64,000 bases of DNA from a gamma proteobacterium endosymbiont of Lamellibrachia anaximandri. Its GTDB lineage: Bacteria > Pseudomonadota > Gammaproteobacteria > Chromatiales > Chromatiaceae. Positions within the stretch are counted from its first letter, which is position 1; each line of letters opens with the position of its first letter. Of the stretch, positions 1-9,414 are shown piece by piece. Location of the stretch: the NCBI GenBank assembly GCA_016756855.1, contig JAESPD010000004.1, positions 53,501 through 117,500 of the forward strand, given 5' to 3'. Made by a program: the position numbers and the translations under genes. Under the pieces are notes generated by a model, which worked only from the letters and a program-made list of their open reading frames with translations, made no database searches and had not been told where the DNA came from.

Positions 1-1579
1 GTAGCAGCGAGAAGCTGCTGATCATGTTGAAACCGGCCCACGGCAGCGCACTGAAAGAGTTGCGGGTCATAAGCGGCATGTAGAAATAGTTCAGCCCGGT
101 CAGCGGGATGAGCCTGGCGGGTGGCTCATCACTGGTGAGGGTTTGTGGCAAAGCTGCATCGGAGTTGTCGAAGAGTTTTACTTTGCGTTCGATACGGCTG
201 CTGTCTTCCCGCTCCAGGATCATCTGCGCACTGAAGGCATTATTGTTGTTGATGCGCCGTATACAGTCATCCGCACCACAGGGTTGCCCACTGCTATTGA
301 AACGGTAGGCGCTGTAGTGGTCAGACAGAAGTTTTTCCGGGACACCCTTCCAGTTGAGGTTCAGGGAGAAACTTGTCACCTGCTTGTTGAGCATCTCAGG
401 ACTGGCGACGGCAAAAGTGCTGCCGGTCTTGGGTTGCGGCCCAAAAGGCAGGAATGGTTTGCTGGTATCGACTCTCCCCAGATCATTTTCCGCCACCAGT
501 TCCCCGGCATTTCCCACCTTTGTCTGGAGTTGCATGTCGATGAGATCGTGCTGTTCGAGCCACTCCCGCAGTGCCGGAGTCTCGGGGCTGACGCTGACTT
601 TCATCAGCGGCAGGGTGGTGACGAATCCGCCATCGAGGAGTTCTGCGTCGTAGGCGGTTACCGCCTCTGTCTCTGCGTCCAGCACTACCACGAACTGCAA
701 TAGCCAGCTATCGCTGGATTCTGTGATCTCCACACTTAACGGAGAGAAGGGTCCCAGCCAGCCCTTTTCACCACTGAATTCAATCAGCAGTGCCTTGGCC
801 GCTTCGTTGAGAGGCGGATCTTCATCGCCAAGCTCCAGCCGTAGTGAGGCGGTGATCGTCCGCTTGCCGGAACTGAGCTGTAGGAGGGGAGAGGCCAAGG
901 CAAATCCCACTGTGGCTTTGGGTATGCCGGTGTGGCCGAAGGCTGGCCAGGCGGGTTGCTCTTTGGGCAGTGCGGCCCCCAGACCGTCCAGTGAGTTGCT
1001 CTGCAGTGCGAAGTGGAGCTGGCTGGATGCCGGCTCCCGATAGAGCGAGCAGAGGTGTTCGATGGTTGTGCGGTTGATCCAGACATTACGCTCCGTGGCG
1101 TAGCGCAGATTCCCCGCTGTGAACACGGTGCCTGCGGCCACCGCCACCTGGTCCCGCTTGGGCCTGGCCTCGAAGAGCAGGTTGACATGGTCGGCCTGCG
1201 CCGGCTTGGGGGCAAGTTGCAACAGCTCCCGGTAGTAGTAATCGAGGTGGCTTTTACTCAGACGATTCAACTCGCCCTGGGCCTTTTCGAAGAGTTTGAT
1301 GAAAGCCAGAAAGAGCGCTGCCTGAGGTGGCGCATCGTGCTGCTCAGCAAGGCTGTCAGGATTTTCCAGTAATTCGAAGAGCGGCGACCAGTTACCCTCA
1401 TCCCCGAAGGGGGTGGCGAAACGGATATGCGCCGCGAGACGGCGACCGAAGGCGATGAGTTGATCGCGGTCCCGGCCATCGATGGCCAGCTTGTGCGGCG
1501 GCAGCGCCGGGGCCTGCCGTTCCGACTGGCTGGTGCCCTGATGCTCCAGGGGATAGGGTTTTTGAAACGGGCTCTTCAT
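1..1579 (-). CDS. Baseplate J-like protein of a contractile injection system (partial, runs off left edge)
   Basis: Manual minus-strand translation from ATG at 1579 (MKSPFQKPYPLEHQGTSQSERQAPALPPHKLAIDGRDRDQLIAFGRRLAAHIRF...) stays open to the window edge; overlaps the end of the gp25-like gene; position in eCIS gene order. Confidence 0.75.
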   Translation of the reverse strand, partial: MKSPFQKPYPLEHQGTSQSERQAPALPPHKLAIDGRDRDQLIAFGRRLAAHIRFATPFGDEGNWSPLFELLENPDSLAEQHDAPPQAALFLAFIKLFEKAQGELNRLSKSHLDYYYRELLQLAPKPAQADHVNLLFEARPKRDQVAVAAGTVFTAGNLRYATERNVWINRTTIEHLCSLYREPASSQLHFALQSNSLDGLGAALPKEQPAWPAFGHTGIPKATVGFALASPLLQLSSGKRTITASLRLELGDEDPPLNEAAKALLIEFSGEKGWLGPFSPLSVEITESSDSWLLQFVVVLDAETEAVTAYDAELLDGGFVTTLPLMKVSVSPETPALREWLEQHDLIDMQLQTKVGNAGELVAENDLGRVDTSKPFLPFGPQPKTGSTFAVASPEMLNKQVTSFSLNLNWKGVPEKLLSDHYSAYRFNSSGQPCGADDCIRRINNNNAFSAQMILEREDSSRIERKVKLFDNSDAALPQTLTSDEPPARLIPLTGLNYFYMPLMTRNSFSALPWAGFNMISSFSLL

Positions 1580-1992
1580 CGCAGGTCACTCCCCTCCTGT
1601 TTATAGAAGGGATAGACCATGTTGCGGCGGGCATTGGTGGCGCGGATACGGAACTCGATCTCGATCAACACCAGCCCTTCATTGTCATTGGAGCCCGCAA
1701 GCGAAATGCGCTCCACATCGATGCGGGGTTCGTGGTAGAGGATTGCCGTCGCGATCAGATCGGTCATAAAGGTTTTCAGGCCGGTATCGAGAGGCTCGAA
1801 GAGCATGCGATCCAGGTTGCAGCCAAAATCGGGACGCAGTAGCCGTTCACCGGGACGCGTGGAGAGCAGGACTTCGAGACTGCTCTCGATGTCCGCCTCG
1901 TCACTCAGCATGTGCAGGGTCTTGCCCCCCTCCCCGAAGGTGGGTGGGAAGCCCCAGCCTCTGCCCAGAAAATCCCTGTCGTCGTCCATCAT
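1576..1992 (-). CDS. gp25/GPW-like baseplate wedge protein
   Basis: 138 aa, ...SDEADIESSLEVLLSTRPGERLLRPDFGCNLDRMLFEPLD... typical gp25-like motif; eCIS context. Confidence 0.88.
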   Translation of the reverse strand: MMDDDRDFLGRGWGFPPTFGEGGKTLHMLSDEADIESSLEVLLSTRPGERLLRPDFGCNLDRMLFEPLDTGLKTFMTDLIATAILYHEPRIDVERISLAGSNDNEGLVLIEIEFRIRATNARRNMVYPFYKQEGSDLR

Positions 1993-1999
1993 GTGCGTC

Positions 2000-2287
2000 C
2001 TATCCGATCATCACTGTTGGCGCGCCCAGCACGATGCTGCCGCCGTGGGCGGTGGAGTCACCCTGACGGGCCGCTGGAGCGCCGCCGATAAACACCGTGG
2101 CCGAGCCTGCGGCGATGGTGTCCGGCGGGCCGACGCACACTGCCATGTCTCCCACCCGTGCTGCCGGTAGACCCACGATCATTACGGTGGGCGCCCCCGC
2201 CGGCAAGATGGGGCCGCCGACATGCGGCACGGTTCCGGTCACCAGGGGACAGACGTGCATATCACTGACTCTTGCGGCTGGGGGCAT
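2000..2287 (-). CDS. PAAR-domain spike tip protein
   Basis: 95 aa, Pro-Ala-Ala-Arg repeats (MPPAARVSDMHVCP..GLPAARVGDMAVC..GAPAARQGDSTAHGG). Confidence 0.92.
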   Translation of the reverse strand: MPPAARVSDMHVCPLVTGTVPHVGGPILPAGAPTVMIVGLPAARVGDMAVCVGPPDTIAAGSATVFIGGAPAARQGDSTAHGGSIVLGAPTVMIG

Positions 2288-2299
2288 CAGAGTTTCCTA

Positions 2300-4042
2300 T
2301 CAGTTGATCATGACCATTGAACCCTTCACCGTAGCGGTTCCACTGCTGCTCAGTTCGGCGCTGGCACTGCCTTCGGCCTTGAGTGCCGCACTGGCCTTGA
2401 TATTGATGTTTGTACCCTCCAGGTTGATGTCGCCAGAGGCCTTGATCTGAATATCACTGGCAGATTCGAGCAGGATGCCGTCGCTGCTGAAGGTTGTTTT
2501 GTTGTCGCTCTCATCGATGATCTCGATAGCGCCGTTTTCATCATCGATGAAAATTTTGTTGCCGTTCGGAGTCTCCAGCAGGATCGACTTTTTGTCGTCG
2601 TCAAAGACCAGTTTCAATCCCTCTCTGGAGTGATAACCCTTGAGTTTGTTCTCCTCCTCCGCCTCTTCCGGGGGGGGCTTGGCGCTGGAGTGGAGCATAC
2701 CGAGGATTGCTGGGTGTCTCGGGTCGTCGTTGAGAAATCCCACCAGTACCTCGTCATCGACCTCGGGGCGAAAAAAGGTGCCGCGGCTCTCACCGGCATC
2801 CAGGGTTGCCTGACGCGCCCAGACGCCGTCTGCCTGGCCGTCCATGACCGGTAGGCGCACCTGTATACGGTGCTCACCGTCAGGGTCGACGATATTGGTG
2901 ACCACGCCGATCTGCAGGCCACTGACCGTGGGCGTCAGACCTGCTGCGGGAGGGGCATCCATTTCGAAGGCTTGGCTGAAGGCCCGGCTGTCGAAACCGA
3001 ACTGGAAGTCTGTGATCCAGCTGCCCTCGCTCACCCGGTGGCGCACCCCGGAGACGAATACCGGGCCGTTGAATCTCGCCCCCAATCCCTGCAGGCCGAT
3101 GAGTGCCGCGGGTTTCACCTGGGCGTGTCCCTGGCAGCTTGCCCTGCCCCGGATCTTGGCCAGCCGATGACGCAGCAGACGGGAGTCGCTGAAGGCCTGC
3201 AGCTCTTCCTGGCTCAAGGCGCCGCTGTGTTCGTTGTGGCGGCCCTGCTCAAGGACGCCGGCCAGTTCATCGCCGCTGAGGTTGCCGGGTTCGGTGAAGC
3301 TGCTTGCCTCGCTGGTGATTTCAAGGCGTTCCTGGCCGGCGGCGTCCCAGCCGGTGGCGGTGACCTCGGTGGCCTGTTCGCGGGCGTCGATCTCCGCATC
3401 GAAATCCAACAGCGTGGCGCCGAAAAGGAGCCCGGTCTCGGGGGAACCTGTCAGCGCAGGTTTGGCGGCGGTGAGTGTTCCCGCTTCAAGCGTGCAGAGC
3501 AGGCCGTTGGCCTCCATGCGGCTGAGCAGAAAATCCCAGTCGGTGGCCTGATACTGCACGAGATGGGGATGGGTGATGCTGGTCGCCTCGATACTGGATT
3601 CGAGATTGTGGTCCCCCAGCAACTCGGCGGCAACATCACTGTCGCTCATCTCTTCAAAATAGCGGCTGCGCCGTTCCAGGGTCATGCGGATGGCGGCGTC
3701 ACGGCACTCCAGGATCAGATTGCTGCCGCCGTTGGTGCGGCCGCGGATCGAATGTTTCACCACGATCCCCTGGAATACGCTCTCCTGATCGGAACGGTAG
3801 CCGAGCTGGATCTCGATGGTCTGACCGGGAACAAAGTGTTCTGACTCACTGATGGCGAAGGTCTCGCTGGCCGGATCGCCATCCGCCAGGGTGATGCGCG
3901 CCGTGGGGATGCGGTTGATCTCGCTGCTGACCTGGACAGAGAGCACCTGATATTGACGCGGCAACACTTCACCCCCCGCCTTTATGGTAGTGGTGACCAG
4001 ATCTGATGCGCGGGGCAGAGGCAGTTGTCGTTCACGGGGCAT
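2300..4042 (-). CDS. VgrG/Rhs-type spike protein of eCIS
   Basis: 580 aa, gpD/gpI-like N-terminus, gp5 OB-fold-like segment, C-terminal beta-helix-like repeats (IQIKASGDINLEGTNINIKASA). Confidence 0.9.
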   Translation of the reverse strand: MPRERQLPLPRASDLVTTTIKAGGEVLPRQYQVLSVQVSSEINRIPTARITLADGDPASETFAISESEHFVPGQTIEIQLGYRSDQESVFQGIVVKHSIRGRTNGGSNLILECRDAAIRMTLERRSRYFEEMSDSDVAAELLGDHNLESSIEATSITHPHLVQYQATDWDFLLSRMEANGLLCTLEAGTLTAAKPALTGSPETGLLFGATLLDFDAEIDAREQATEVTATGWDAAGQERLEITSEASSFTEPGNLSGDELAGVLEQGRHNEHSGALSQEELQAFSDSRLLRHRLAKIRGRASCQGHAQVKPAALIGLQGLGARFNGPVFVSGVRHRVSEGSWITDFQFGFDSRAFSQAFEMDAPPAAGLTPTVSGLQIGVVTNIVDPDGEHRIQVRLPVMDGQADGVWARQATLDAGESRGTFFRPEVDDEVLVGFLNDDPRHPAILGMLHSSAKPPPEEAEEENKLKGYHSREGLKLVFDDDKKSILLETPNGNKIFIDDENGAIEIIDESDNKTTFSSDGILLESASDIQIKASGDINLEGTNINIKASAALKAEGSASAELSSSGTATVKGSMVMIN

Positions 4043-4045
4043 CGG

Positions 4046-4747
4046 TTATCTCTCCAGCTTCGGGAATCGCAGACGCTGGCCGGTCTGCAGTTGCCGGAAG
4101 TCAACCAGGTTGTTGGCATCGGCCACCTCCAGGTAGAGGCTGGAATCCCCATAGATTTTGTGGCAGAGGCGGGGCAGCGTGTCGCCGTCACGCACGATGC
4201 GCAGATGGGTGAGGTCGGGGGATTGGGCATTCTCCCGGGCGGCCCGCAGGTCGTCCTCCACGAAGCCTTTGAATTTTGCCCTTGCCACGGCGCGGATCGG
4301 GGTACCGTCGGGTTTGAACAGCTTGAAGGTGATCTCCATCTCGCTGAGGCTGCCCTTGAAGAGCAGGGTGCCCCAGCTGAGTTTGATGTGGCGAGGCTGG
4401 TGGGAGTCGCCGTCGTAGTTGAGTACCACCTCCTTGAAGTGTTCAATCGCATCGACCACGCCGTCGCCCTTCAGATAACGGTTGCTGAAAGACTCAGAGA
4501 GGCTGCTCGGAATGGCTCCGGTGCTGTCGAAGAGAAACTCAAAATCCATCTCCTCCGGCAGGATCTTGTTGAAACGGGGGGGAGTGGCACTGGTGCCCGA
4601 GGCCTGCTGCTCGTCGCGCTCGATCTTGTATTTGAAGGAGTAGCTCTCCGGGTTGATCTGCACCACAAAGGTGCCGTCCGCCACCTCTTCCGAGAATTGC
4701 GGATCGCTGTAGGCGATGAGGCGCATCTTTTCCAGTTGCCCGGGCAT
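4046..4747 (-). CDS. LysM-domain tube/baseplate-associated protein
   Basis: 233 aa; C-terminal LysM-like segment (HLRIVRDGDTLPRLCHKIYGDSSLYLEVADANNLVDFRQLQTGQRLRFP). Confidence 0.85.
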   Translation of the reverse strand: MPGQLEKMRLIAYSDPQFSEEVADGTFVVQINPESYSFKYKIERDEQQASGTSATPPRFNKILPEEMDFEFLFDSTGAIPSSLSESFSNRYLKGDGVVDAIEHFKEVVLNYDGDSHQPRHIKLSWGTLLFKGSLSEMEITFKLFKPDGTPIRAVARAKFKGFVEDDLRAARENAQSPDLTHLRIVRDGDTLPRLCHKIYGDSSLYLEVADANNLVDFRQLQTGQRLRFPKLER

Positions 4748-4750
4748 GTT

Positions 4751-4921
4751 CTATCTCTCTCCTTTCTCCTGCAGTATCTGCATGATCCTTTCGATGCACT
4801 CGGCGATCAGTGCTTCCTTATCCTCGGGAGCTGGCCGGGTGCCGCTACTGCCGCCCTCCCGGCGCTGTTCCTGCCCGCTGACTTCGGCACGAATCACCAG
4901 TTCTCTGATCTCAACCGGCAT
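4751..4921 (-). CDS. Small DUF5908-like eCIS protein (missing from supplied ORF track)
   Basis: Manual minus translation MPVEIRELVIRAEVSGQEQRREGGSSGTRPAPEDKEALIAECIERIMQILQEKGER*; located between tail tube and LysM gene as in Afp/PVC loci. Confidence 0.72.
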   Translation of the reverse strand: MPVEIRELVIRAEVSGQEQRREGGSSGTRPAPEDKEALIAECIERIMQILQEKGER

Positions 4922-4923
4922 AG

Positions 4924-5364
4924 TCAGCCCCTGGTAAAGTAGAGATACTGGAGATCCAGTGTCTCGATGGTCAGTTCATTGTTCATGGCGTTGAACTCCG
5001 AGACGGACCACTTCTTCGGCCAAGCGTGAAAGATATTCCAACTCATCACCGGTTCGTGTTTTTCGTTGAGCAGGGTGATCAGTATGTCGACCGGTTTGAT
5101 CTCCAGGGTCTGAATGGTCCGGTTGCACCAGTCGATGAGATCGGAGTTACGCATCATGCCCCGTTTCAGACTCAGCGTGCCGTAGCTGGTCTTGGTGGGC
5201 AGGATGTACTCGAAGCGGTTTTCACCGCCCTCTTTGATCGTCTCCGTCTCCATGCTGACCTCCAGGCCACCAATGGTTTGGAAGCGGCTGTCATTAGCGC
5301 CGAAATCGACGCTGATGAATTCGACCTGGAAGTGGAACCCTGGATAGAAGTCGTACTCCGACAT
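4924..5364 (-). CDS. Phage tail tube-like protein (eCIS inner tube paralog 2)
   Basis: 146 aa, YPGFHFQVEFISVDFGANDSRFQTIGGLEVSMETETIKEGGENRFEYILPTK; gp19-like. Confidence 0.87.
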   Translation of the reverse strand: MSEYDFYPGFHFQVEFISVDFGANDSRFQTIGGLEVSMETETIKEGGENRFEYILPTKTSYGTLSLKRGMMRNSDLIDWCNRTIQTLEIKPVDILITLLNEKHEPVMSWNIFHAWPKKWSVSEFNAMNNELTIETLDLQYLYFTRG

Positions 5365-5380
5365 ATTGGCCTGTCCCGGA

Positions 5381-5815
5381 TTACTCGTTCTCGATCACCA
5401 GACCTTCGTGGACAAGCTCCATGGTCTCGATCGCCACTTCGTTGCCGTCAGCCTTCAGGTCGGTGGCCGTCACCTTGGATGGCCAGGCATTCTTTACCTT
5501 CCACACCACCACCGGTTCATGGTTTTCGTTGAGCAGGCTGATCACCAGGTCCCGACGCTCCACGGTCTGTAGCTTGGCTGTCTCCTTCCACCAGTTGAAG
5601 AACTCGTTGTCGCTGGCGAAGGTGCCCCGTTTCAGGGTGATGTTGCTGTACTTCTTCAGACCCGGCATGCGGATCTTGCTGAACTCAGGACTCATGCCGT
5701 GCCGGTATTCGATCATCTCTGTCTCGACCTCAAGGCCTGAGACCTCGCTGAAACCGACGCTGGAACCGCCCCACTCGACCACGAAGTGGAATTTTGCGAG
5801 AGGATAATTTGCCAT
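5381..5815 (-). CDS. Phage tail tube-like protein (eCIS inner tube paralog 1)
   Basis: 144 aa, MANYPLAKFHFVVEWGGSSVGFSEVSGLEVETEMIEYRHG; gp19-like. Confidence 0.9.
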   Translation of the reverse strand: MANYPLAKFHFVVEWGGSSVGFSEVSGLEVETEMIEYRHGMSPEFSKIRMPGLKKYSNITLKRGTFASDNEFFNWWKETAKLQTVERRDLVISLLNENHEPVVVWKVKNAWPSKVTATDLKADGNEVAIETMELVHEGLVIENE

Positions 5816-5890
5816 GACTGTACCTCGTATCCGTTAGCGGACGCAGACCGCAGGCCTGCGCATCTCTGTTTCCCTGTAAAAAATCACCTG

Positions 5891-7999
5891 TCAGGAGACC
5901 TGCATCTTGTGGGAGAAGCGCAGGATGATGAACTCTGCGGGCCGAACCGCGGCCATGCCGATCTCAACGATCAATTTGCCTTCATTGATATCCTGCGCCG
6001 TCATGGTCTGTCCCAGGCCAACGTTGACGAAGAAGGCGTCGTCGGGCACCGCCCCGGCGAGGGCGCCATTGCGCCACTGGATCAGCAGGAAGTTCTCGAT
6101 CATGCCCCTGACCTTGACCCAGGTGTTCTTGTCGTTGGGCTCAAAGACGAAACGGGATGAGGCCTTCTTGACCGATTCCTCGACCATGTTGAAGAAGCGC
6201 CGCACATTGACGTAACGCCACTCGTTGCTGTTGCCGTCGAGAGTGCGGGCGCCCCAGACCAGGATCCCCTTGCCGATGAAGGGGCGGATGATGTTGACCG
6301 ATTTTCCCGCTACCGTATCCACGTTGTAGTCGGCCTGCTCCGCATGGGTGACGACTTCGGAGACGCCCTTGATGCTGGAGAGGCTGACGTTGGCAGGGGC
6401 CTTGTGTACACCGCGGCTGGCATCCACCGCTGCATAGGCACCGGCGATAGCAGCGCTTGGGGGTAGCTCGGTAACCGCATTGGAGACCCGGCTGATCAGG
6501 TTGCGCAGCAGTGGAAAACCGTCCACCAGGGTTTCGTGATAGCTGTTTTCCAGGGCGCGGGCCTCGGCCTTGATGCCGGCAACCGCTTCATCCACCGATT
6601 TGAAAATCTTGCTTACCGCCAGCGCGCCGCTCTCCATGTTCTTGGCGCGCTTGGTGTTGGACGGTAGGTCATCAGCAGGTCCGGCAGCACCTTCGGGGAA
6701 GATGGCTGTGAGATCGAAATCCCCTGGAAGGTCGGCTTTGTCAAAGGCGTCATCACCATCCTTTGTCCAAACAGCTGCTGTCATAGCGTCGGCGTGGGCA
6801 CCGACGAAATAGTCTTCATGGTTGCCGGCGGTGGCGATGAAGATGCCTGCGCCGATGGTGTAGGTATTCAGTGTCTGCATTAGTTTATGCAGGCTGTTTG
6901 TGATCAGCGTCTGTGCATAGTCTGTGAGAAAGGTGGTGCCGTCCGGGTCATCGACTGTGCGCGAGCTGAAATCCGTGTCGGCCTTGGCAACCTCATCCAC
7001 CACGGAATTCACCAGGATGTAGATGTAGTTGAACAGCGCCTGATAGGCCGTCTGCACTGTGGCGATGTCACCTCCGCCGGTCTGGAAGTTAACCAGTGCG
7101 GTACGGAAACTGTTGTAGTTTGCCTGATAGCCGGCATCCACCGACTCAGCATCGGTGGTGTTGTCGGCAAGAAACTTCTTTAATCCGGCGGCGGCATCGT
7201 CGAACAGACGATCTGTGTCGGCGGAGGCTCGGGTCAGACGGCTGATGGCCTGTTGGGTATCCCCATCCTCGGTCAGATTGCTGAGGCTGACGGGATTGCC
7301 AAGCTTAAAGAGATGGCCCGTCAACTGACGGACTTTTACCGTTTTACTCAGGTTGGTCTTCAGCCAGGGCCCGTAGGCGGCGCCATACTTGAGATTCTGC
7401 ATGCCGACCTTGTTGCGAAAGTCGGCGATACTGTCGCGCAGATCCATGCTGCCACCATTCTCCTGCAGCAGATCGAGAATGGCGAAACGGTCCTTCAGGT
7501 CGCCGCTCTGTTTCAGCGCCTCCTGCTGCAGGGTGTAGAACTTGTCGTCCTTCAGTTGTACCGCATCGGGTATTACCAGAAGGGTCGGTTCATCCTCGCG
7601 GGCGACGGCGGCGAGCCCGGCGCTGAGGCGAGCCTTATTGATAGTGTCGTTGTAGTCGCCGACAGAGACGATGTAGCACTTGCTGCCGCCGTTGGCGAAG
7701 AAGAGCCGCATGCTGTCGTAGAGCAGAAAAGTGGATGTGAGGCTGGCGCTGGTGATGCTGTTGCCGGCGTCCATCTCCACGCGGTTGACATTGACATCGG
7801 GAGCGGCCCCAAACAACTCCTGGAAATCGGCCAGAGAACGGATGAGTTCGGGTTTGTCGCGCAGGGATTCCCCCCGCTTTTCCGCCGACTGCGTGTAGCC
7901 GATAAAGGCGGGAACAGCGGTTTCCACCTGTGCGACAGAGGGTGGGAAGAGAGATATCTCTTCGGTGTAGACGCCGGGGGTTTTGACTACGAGTGCCAT
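5891..7999 (-). CDS. Contractile tail sheath protein
   Basis: 702 aa, N-term MALVVKTPGVYTEEISLFPPSVAQVETAVPAFIGYTQ and C-term GARTLDGNSNEWRYVNVRRFFNMVEESVKK typical of sheath. Confidence 0.93.
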   Translation of the reverse strand: MALVVKTPGVYTEEISLFPPSVAQVETAVPAFIGYTQSAEKRGESLRDKPELIRSLADFQELFGAAPDVNVNRVEMDAGNSITSASLTSTFLLYDSMRLFFANGGSKCYIVSVGDYNDTINKARLSAGLAAVAREDEPTLLVIPDAVQLKDDKFYTLQQEALKQSGDLKDRFAILDLLQENGGSMDLRDSIADFRNKVGMQNLKYGAAYGPWLKTNLSKTVKVRQLTGHLFKLGNPVSLSNLTEDGDTQQAISRLTRASADTDRLFDDAAAGLKKFLADNTTDAESVDAGYQANYNSFRTALVNFQTGGGDIATVQTAYQALFNYIYILVNSVVDEVAKADTDFSSRTVDDPDGTTFLTDYAQTLITNSLHKLMQTLNTYTIGAGIFIATAGNHEDYFVGAHADAMTAAVWTKDGDDAFDKADLPGDFDLTAIFPEGAAGPADDLPSNTKRAKNMESGALAVSKIFKSVDEAVAGIKAEARALENSYHETLVDGFPLLRNLISRVSNAVTELPPSAAIAGAYAAVDASRGVHKAPANVSLSSIKGVSEVVTHAEQADYNVDTVAGKSVNIIRPFIGKGILVWGARTLDGNSNEWRYVNVRRFFNMVEESVKKASSRFVFEPNDKNTWVKVRGMIENFLLIQWRNGALAGAVPDDAFFVNVGLGQTMTAQDINEGKLIVEIGMAAVRPAEFIILRFSHKMQVS

Positions 8000-8018
8000 G
8001 GTGGTCTCTCCCTGATGG

Positions 8019-9410
8019 TTAACTGGTCAAATAGATGTCCGAAAAGATTCGGCCGTCTTCGGGATGGATCGAATGGGTGTCAGTGGGATTGGGCAGATAC
8101 TGACTGGTGTCGTTGCGGAGCAGGGGGATGAAACCCCTGGTCAGCGGTTGTGCGTTGCTGGTGATCAACCGGCTGGGTGTGGTGCCTGCTTCCACGGTGA
8201 GGCCGTCACCGGGAGTCGCAATCAGGTCGTCACTCAGCGGTTGAGAGAACTGGTAGCGCCAGTAGGTGGCACGGTTGATGAAGTTAATGAGGTATTCGGG
8301 TGACTGCAGAACCCCGTCGCCATCCAGTAATCGATAATCATCGGCGGTGGCTTCCAGTTCGATCAGGCCGAACAGGCGGCTGCCGGTAAGATCATTATCA
8401 AGATAGAAAAGCCGTTCGCTGTCTGCCAATGGCAAACCATCGGCGCCGAAAAGCTGCAGACGGTAGCGGCCGGATTTGAGCGCAGCAAGGTCGACGGTGA
8501 TTTCGTTTTGTTCGCCGTCCCCATCGTAGGTTGCCTCTAACAGCATCTGTGCGTCGAGGTCGAATACCCGTAGTTTCAGGTAGTGCTGTGGATTGTCCAG
8601 GGCAATGGATAGGTGGTTGGGGTAGAGCGGTAGCCAGTCATCACGGCTCACGCCCTGTAGCAGGGGGCTGTACTGGCGTAACCAGTGGACCGGGTTGGAA
8701 AAATTCCCGCTGGGATCGTCAATTTGCGACTCGTAGACGCTGCCGTTATGGATGACACGGTCTCCCGTGGTCACTTCACCGGCCGGGATAGGACCGCTCT
8801 CGTAGATGTCATAAGGCGGAAAGGTCAGCCAGTCTTCGATGCCGAAAGTGTCACCGGCTTCGATCTTGTCTGGCGCGCTGAGCCGCTGTTGCGGATCGAG
8901 TGGGTCGTCAATCAGCAGGTCACCCGGCTGGTACTGAACGGCATCACTGAAACCCTGCAACGATCGGGAGAGGTGTAGGCTGTTCTGTTCCGGGTTCTCC
9001 GCATCGTTTGAGAAACGGTAGATCCCCCCCTGCAGTTTGTCGAGGGGCAGATTGGTAAAGTCGAGGAAATGGGGGTTTTTCAGCCGTAGAGAGAAACGCA
9101 GCTTGAAGCCCGGTTCCAGTCCCGCTGTGAATACCGGCTCACCGCTGTCGGGATCCCGGCTGACGGGCGCGGCGACGAGAAAGCCGTCTCCAGTCTGGCG
9201 GTAGACCAGCCGGTATCGGTTGATCAGCAGCCGGCAGTCGGCAGTGGGTAGGATCTCCAGATCCTGATGGATGTCGGCCTGATCCTGGATCTTCTGTCGT
9301 GCATCTGCGCTGAGAGATTCAAAACACGCCTGGCCGCGATCGAAGTAGTAGCCGTGACGAAAGCGGACGGTGCAGAGCGGGCGATATTCGATGCCTACCG
9401 TCTCGCTCAT
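8019..9410 (-). CDS. Hypothetical eCIS-locus protein
   Basis: 463 aa ORF co-directional between sheath and DUF4255 gene; family not recognised. Confidence 0.7.
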   Translation of the reverse strand: MSETVGIEYRPLCTVRFRHGYYFDRGQACFESLSADARQKIQDQADIHQDLEILPTADCRLLINRYRLVYRQTGDGFLVAAPVSRDPDSGEPVFTAGLEPGFKLRFSLRLKNPHFLDFTNLPLDKLQGGIYRFSNDAENPEQNSLHLSRSLQGFSDAVQYQPGDLLIDDPLDPQQRLSAPDKIEAGDTFGIEDWLTFPPYDIYESGPIPAGEVTTGDRVIHNGSVYESQIDDPSGNFSNPVHWLRQYSPLLQGVSRDDWLPLYPNHLSIALDNPQHYLKLRVFDLDAQMLLEATYDGDGEQNEITVDLAALKSGRYRLQLFGADGLPLADSERLFYLDNDLTGSRLFGLIELEATADDYRLLDGDGVLQSPEYLINFINRATYWRYQFSQPLSDDLIATPGDGLTVEAGTTPSRLITSNAQPLTRGFIPLLRNDTSQYLPNPTDTHSIHPEDGRIFSDIYLTS

Positions 9411-9414
9411 GGCC

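Noticed and set aside
2870-3844. 324-aa plus-strand ORF
   Set aside because: Antisense to the VgrG-like spike gene; no recognisable domain
7253-8131. 292-aa plus-strand ORF
   Set aside because: Antisense to sheath gene and following gene; no domain support
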